Shown: positions 7,018-10,453 of the stretch, in pieces
Numbering within the stretch: position 1 is the first letter of the stretch
Layout of the letters: every line of letters starts with the position of its first letter
NCBI GenBank assembly: GCA_945871415.1
Contig: CAMBWG010000047.1
Span: 1-10,453, forward strand
Length of the DNA stretch: 10,453 nt
DNA from: an uncultured Desulfovibrio sp.
Lineage (GTDB): Bacteria > Desulfobacterota > Desulfovibrionia > Desulfovibrionales > Desulfovibrionaceae
Reading direction: 5' to 3'
Position numbers and translations under genes: made by a program
Notes under the pieces: generated by a model
Databases searched by the model: none
What the model was told of the DNA's origin: nothing
The model's input: the letters and a program-made list of their open reading frames with translations, nothing else

Positions 7018-7158
7018 AGAGCAATTTCAGTTTGAAACGCTGCGCGTTTCCAACCATACGGCCTGTCGTTTCGCGGAAAAAACGCGGTTTTTCCGCTCAC
7101 TCCGGGCCGGGCGGCGCTGTGCCGCCTCGCATTCCGCCTTTTTCAACGGCAAAACGCT
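7018..7158 (+). repeat. Intergenic palindromic repeat, copy D
   Basis: It shows the canonical layout. The start is TTAGAGCAATTTCAG. H1 is GAAACGC/GCGTTTC (7034-7050), followed by the linker CATACGGCCTGTCG. H2 is GCGGAAAAA/TTTTTCCGC (7073-7096). H3 is GGCGGC/GCCGCC (7110-7126). The tail is CCTTTTTCAACGGCAAAACGCT. The fourth hairpin is poor in this copy. It has the same orientation as A, C and E. It may supply the transcription start region of the minus-strand gene, whose ribosome binding site is 9 bases from its edge. Confidence 0.87.
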
Positions 7159-7257
7159 TCGGTACAAAAATTATTACTACGACCAAGCAGCGCCCTTGTC
7201 CATGCCCCCGTCGCTCCGCCCCCCGAAGAACGCAAAAAGGCGCAGTTTCCCCGGACC

Positions 7258-7392
7258 ATTTCCAAATGGAAACGCTTTGCGTTGCAAATCATACGGCCTG
7301 TCGCTTCGCGGAAAAAGCACGGTTTTTCCGCTTTCTTCGGGCCGGGCGGCATTGTGCGGCCCCGTGTTCCGCCTTTTTCAAAGACAAAAGGC
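7258..7392 (+). repeat. Intergenic palindromic repeat, copy E
   Basis: H1 is AACGC/GCGTT (7271-7283) with a diverged outer stem. The linker is CATACGGCCTGTCG (7290-7303). H2 is GCGGAAAAA/TTTTTCCGC (7308-7331). H3 is GGGCGGC/GCGGCCC with one mismatch. H4 is GCCTTTT/AAAAGGC (7371-7392). Relative to copy A, H4 swaps a G-C pair for C-G, so pairing is kept. The start is diverged (CGGACCATTTCC) from the GAGCAATTTCAG of C and D. One frame stays open through it and joins uvrA in frame. Confidence 0.82.
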
Positions 7393-7446
7393 TCTGAACA
7401 GCCGCGTCCGCTTGCCAAGCGCCCCCGACGCGCTTACTTACAGCCC

Positions 7447-10410
7447 ATGAAAAACGTACACGAGTGCATCCATATAGAAAAAGCCCGTCAGCACAACCTC
7501 AAGGACATCGACATCGACATTCCCCGCGATGAACTGGTGGTTATCTGCGGGCCTTCCGGTTCCGGCAAGTCCACGCTGGCCTTTGACATTGTCTATGCCG
7601 AAGGACAGCGGCGTTATGTGGAATCCCTTTCAGCCTATGCGCGCCAGTTCCTGCCGCAGATGGACAAGCCCGCCGTGGGCAAGATCGAGGGCCTGTCGCC
7701 CGCCATCTCACTGGAACAGCAGAGCACCTCGCGCAATCCCCGCTCCACCGTGGGCACCGTGACGGAAATTCACGACTTCCTGCGCGTCTTCTTTGCCCGT
7801 CTGGGGCGCATGTACTGCCCGCAATGCGGCCGTCCCATCGAGGCGCGCTCTCCCGACGAAATCATTGCCGATATTCTGGCCCTTCCGCAGGGAGAAAAGT
7901 TCATGGTGCTGACGCCGCTGGTCGAACGCCAGAAAGGCACGCATCAGGACAGATTCAAGAAGCTGCGCGCCGACGGCTTCGCCCGCGTGCGCGTGGACGG
8001 CGCGTTTTATACGCTCGACGACGTGCCCGCGCTGGACAAGAACAAGCGCCACGACATCGATCTCGTGGTGGATCGCCTCGTCAACAAGGACGGCATCCGG
8101 GGACGTCTGGCCGACTCCGTGGAACTGGCCCTGCGTCACGGCGACGGCCGGCTGATTGTTCACCGCCCGGGACTGCCCGCCGGAGAGCAGGACGTCATGC
8201 ACTCCACGACCTCGGCCTGCGCGCACTGCCATGTCTCCCTGCCCGCGCCCAGTCCGCAGCTCTTTTCCTTCAACAGCCCGCAGGGCGCCTGCCCGCGCTG
8301 CGTCGGCCTCGGCACGGTCGATTACTTTGAACCGCGCCTCATTGCGCCCAATCGCGGCCTGTCGCTGCGCAAGGGAGCGCTGCTCCCCTGGGCCGAGGGG
8401 CGTCTTTTTGAACGCTATGCGGACGCGCTGGCGGCTCTGGGCACGCGCTGCGGCTTTACGCTCGACACGCCCCTCAGCGACTTTGACGATACGGCGCTTG
8501 CCCTGCTCTTCTACGGCGAAGATGCGCACGGCAAGCCCGCGGGCTCCGTCTCCGGCCTGCGTCGCAACTGGATGGGCGGCAACGTGGCGCTGGATGCCGC
8601 GGGCGACAGCCAGAGCGCCGTCTTTGCGCAGCAGCAGTCCGAGCAGGCGCGGCTTGACGTGACGGCCGCGCGCTGGCCCGGCGTTATTCCTCTGCTGGAA
8701 AAGGGTATGCAGTACGGCGACGCCTGGCGCGAAGTGCTGGCCCGCTTCCGTCAGTCCACCGAATGCCCCGACTGCCGCGGCGCGCGCCTGCGTCCGGAAG
8801 CTCTCGCCGTGCGCGTGGATGATCTGGATATTGCCGCCTTCTGCTCCCTGTCCGTGGAACGCGCGCTGCGCTGGCTGGATCAGCGGGATTTCACAGGCCG
8901 CTTCGCCCTTATTGCAGAACCGCTGCTCAAGGAACTGCGCCATCGTCTGACCTTTCTGCGTGACGTGGGGCTGGAATATCTCTCCCTCGGACGCGCCATG
9001 TCCACACTTTCCGGCGGCGAAGCCCAGCGCATCCGCCTTGCCTCGCAGCTGGGCTCCGGCCTTGTGGGCGTCACCTACGTGCTGGACGAGCCCTCCATCG
9101 GTCTGCATCCCCGCGACAACGAGCGTCTGCTCGGCACGCTCCGCTCTCTCCAGAAGCGCGGCAATACCGTGCTGGTCGTCGAGCACGACGAAGCCACCAT
9201 CTGCGCCGCCGATACCGTCATCGAGCTGGGGCCCGGCTCCGGCGAACAGGGCGGCCATGTGACCTTTCAGGGCGATGTGCCTTCCCTGCTGCGTTCCGAC
9301 ACCCTGACGGCGCGCTATCTGCGCGGCGACGAAAGCGTGCCCATGCCCGACGAACGCCGCGAGGCACAGGGGGTACTTGTGCTGCGCAACGTCACCACCA
9401 ACAACCTGCGCGGCATTGACTGTCACATTCCGCTGGGCGTGCTTACCTGCGTTACCGGCGTTTCCGGCTCCGGCAAGAGTTCTCTTGTCGTGGATACGCT
9501 CTACAAGCATCTTGCCATCAGTCTTGGCATGCGCGTGGATCAGCCCGGCACCGTCGGCGGGCTTGAATACAGCGAGGGGGCCCGGCCCATAGAGCGCATC
9601 GTGGCCATCGATCAAACGCCCATCGGCCGCACGCCCCGCTCCAATCCCGCCACCTATACCAAGATATTCGACGAAATCCGCAATATCTTTGCCATGACGC
9701 CCGATGCCCGCAAGCGCGGCTACAAGCCCGGACGCTTCAGCTTCAACGTGCGCGGCGGCCGCTGCGAGGCCTGCGGCGGCGACGGACAAATCCGTGTGGA
9801 AATGCACTTCCTGCCCGACATCTACGTGACCTGCGATGTCTGCGGCGGCAGGCGCTACAATCACGAGACGCTGGAAGTCCGCTACAAAGGGCTTAATATT
9901 GCCGAAGTGCTCGATCTGCCCGTGCATGAGGCGCGCCAGTTCTTCGACAATTATCCCGCCCTTGAGCGCCGTCTTGCCGTGCTCGAAGATGTGGGCCTCG
10001 AATATGTGCGCCTCGGCCAGCCCGCCACCACCCTTTCCGGCGGCGAGGCCCAGCGCATCAAGATATCCCGCGAGCTGGGCAAGCGTTCCCTGCCCGGCAC
10101 CATGTACATTCTCGACGAACCCACCACCGGCCTGCACATGCACGAAGTCGGCAAGCTCATCAGGGTACTGCACGCCCTTGTGGACAAGGGCGCCAGCGTC
10201 GTGGTCATCGAGCACAATACCGACATGATCCTTGCCTCCGATCACGTCATCGACATAGGCCCCGGCGGCGGCGAAAACGGCGGCCTTATCGTCTCGCAGG
10301 GCACCCCCGAAGCCCTTGTGGCCGACCCCGACTCCATTACCGGGCGCTTCCTCATGCAGGAACGCACCGACCGCCTCCACCGCCGCAACGGCATACGGGA
10401 AAAGGCATAA
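7447..10410 (+). CDS. uvrA: UvrABC excision repair damage-recognition ATPase UvrA
   Basis: UvrA dimer with UvrB scans DNA for bulky lesions and loads UvrB for incision by UvrC. The 987 residues show the full double ABC layout. The first Walker A is GPSGSGKST (35-43). A CPQC pair lies at 124-127. The first zinc module is C258/C261 with C282/C285, and another CPDC pair lies at 440-443. The first signature is LSGGEAQ (521-527), with Walker B YVLDEPS (D547, E548). The second Walker A is GVSGSGKSS (671-679). The C-terminal zinc module is C773/C776 with C796/C799. The second signature is LSGGEAQ (863-869), with Walker B MYILDEPTTGL (D890, E891). It is some 45 residues longer than the 940-residue E. 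coli protein; part of this may be extra length around residues 350-430. The start at 7447 is chosen because homology begins there (MKNVHECIHIEKARQHNLKD). No clear ribosome binding site precedes it, and the frame stays open upstream through repeat E to an ATG at 7282. Confidence 0.97.
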   Translation: MKNVHECIHIEKARQHNLKDIDIDIPRDELVVICGPSGSGKSTLAFDIVYAEGQRRYVESLSAYARQFLPQMDKPAVGKIEGLSPAISLEQQSTSRNPRSTVGTVTEIHDFLRVFFARLGRMYCPQCGRPIEARSPDEIIADILALPQGEKFMVLTPLVERQKGTHQDRFKKLRADGFARVRVDGAFYTLDDVPALDKNKRHDIDLVVDRLVNKDGIRGRLADSVELALRHGDGRLIVHRPGLPAGEQDVMHSTTSACAHCHVSLPAPSPQLFSFNSPQGACPRCVGLGTVDYFEPRLIAPNRGLSLRKGALLPWAEGRLFERYADALAALGTRCGFTLDTPLSDFDDTALALLFYGEDAHGKPAGSVSGLRRNWMGGNVALDAAGDSQSAVFAQQQSEQARLDVTAARWPGVIPLLEKGMQYGDAWREVLARFRQSTECPDCRGARLRPEALAVRVDDLDIAAFCSLSVERALRWLDQRDFTGRFALIAEPLLKELRHRLTFLRDVGLEYLSLGRAMSTLSGGEAQRIRLASQLGSGLVGVTYVLDEPSIGLHPRDNERLLGTLRSLQKRGNTVLVVEHDEATICAADTVIELGPGSGEQGGHVTFQGDVPSLLRSDTLTARYLRGDESVPMPDERREAQGVLVLRNVTTNNLRGIDCHIPLGVLTCVTGVSGSGKSSLVVDTLYKHLAISLGMRVDQPGTVGGLEYSEGARPIERIVAIDQTPIGRTPRSNPATYTKIFDEIRNIFAMTPDARKRGYKPGRFSFNVRGGRCEACGGDGQIRVEMHFLPDIYVTCDVCGGRRYNHETLEVRYKGLNIAEVLDLPVHEARQFFDNYPALERRLAVLEDVGLEYVRLGQPATTLSGGEAQRIKISRELGKRSLPGTMYILDEPTTGLHMHEVGKLIRVLHALVDKGASVVVIEHNTDMILASDHVIDIGPGGGENGGLIVSQGTPEALVADPDSITGRFLMQERTDRLHRRNGIREKA

Positions 10411-10431
10411 AGGGACGAGAGAAGAAGTAAC

Positions 10432-10453
10432 GGGGGGGGGGGGGGGGGGGGGG
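10432..10453. repeat. Terminal run of 22 G
   Basis: The window ends with 22 consecutive G, 21 bases after the uvrA stop. No other long homopolymer occurs in the window. This could be a no-signal artefact of two-colour sequencing at a contig edge, or a genuine variable-length tract. From one sequence I favour an artefact. Confidence 0.9.

Larger units (their letters stand above)
6999..7446. other. Divergent intergenic region between the exported protein and uvrA
   Basis: These 448 bases hold the minus-strand ribosome binding site (7004-7009) and repeat copies D and E in tandem. A roughly 100-base spacer of mixed composition (7159-7257) separates the copies and includes a short AT-rich run (AAAAATTATTACTAC near 7166-7180). 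Promoters for both neighbours should lie here, but I find no convincing -35/-10 pair and no obvious LexA-type operator upstream of uvrA. No gene is credible in this stretch. Confidence 0.55.

Noticed and set aside
6999..7100. N-terminal extension of the minus-strand exported protein to 7100
   Set aside because: The added 34 residues come from repeat copy D and would bury the signal peptide; the start at 6998 has GAGGAG five bases upstream.
215..7392. CRISPR array from the repeated units
   Set aside because: The copies are long, diverged, irregularly spaced, in both orientations and separated by genes; there are no short identical repeats with uniform spacers.
7708..10380. Long minus-strand open frame (890 codons) opposite uvrA
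   Set aside because: Antisense shadow of a high-GC gene with strong third-position bias; its composition is repetitive Ala/Gly/His with no recognisable motif.

Overview
The window is GC-rich and gene-dense, and holds five protein-coding genes plus a family of intergenic palindromic repeats. The protein styles (LapB/HlyB-like transporter, AggA/LapE-like TolC, UvrA) and the repeat family suggest a member of the Desulfovibrionaceae (Desulfovibrio and relatives). I recall similar repeat-derived spurious peptides from Desulfovibrio genomes, but this is from memory and was not checked by a search.

Layout. Positions 1-159 are the 3' end of a probable calcineurin-like metallophosphoesterase. A 514-bp intergenic region follows. 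It holds repeat copy A with a good intrinsic terminator, a decayed palindrome and a structured leader. From 674 to 6179 lies a complete type I secretion system in one direction: an ABC transporter/permease with two tandem, apparently inactive C39-like domains (674-3205), a HlyD-type periplasmic adaptor 3 bp later (3209-4501), and a TolC-type outer-membrane channel (4761-6179). The channel gene is set off by 259 bp carrying an inverted repeat copy (B) and a strong palindrome just ahead of its ribosome binding site. A small exported protein of unknown function lies on the minus strand (6300-6998) between two direct copies of the repeat (C and D). After repeat copy E comes a full-length uvrA (7447-10410). 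The window ends in a run of 22 G.

How the genes work together. The three secretion genes should form one tripartite channel that moves an unfolded protein from cytoplasm to exterior in a single step. The catalytically dead C39-like N-terminus and the LapE/AggA-like channel fit systems that export large RTX-type proteins, often adhesins, without cleaving a leader peptide. No cargo gene is visible here. UvrA (nucleotide excision repair), the metallophosphoesterase and the small exported protein have no evident link to secretion.

The most unusual items are the five-copy repeat family, whose hairpins are preserved by paired base changes, and the duplicated C39-like domain of the transporter. I see no rRNA, tRNA, CRISPR array, transposase or integrase gene.
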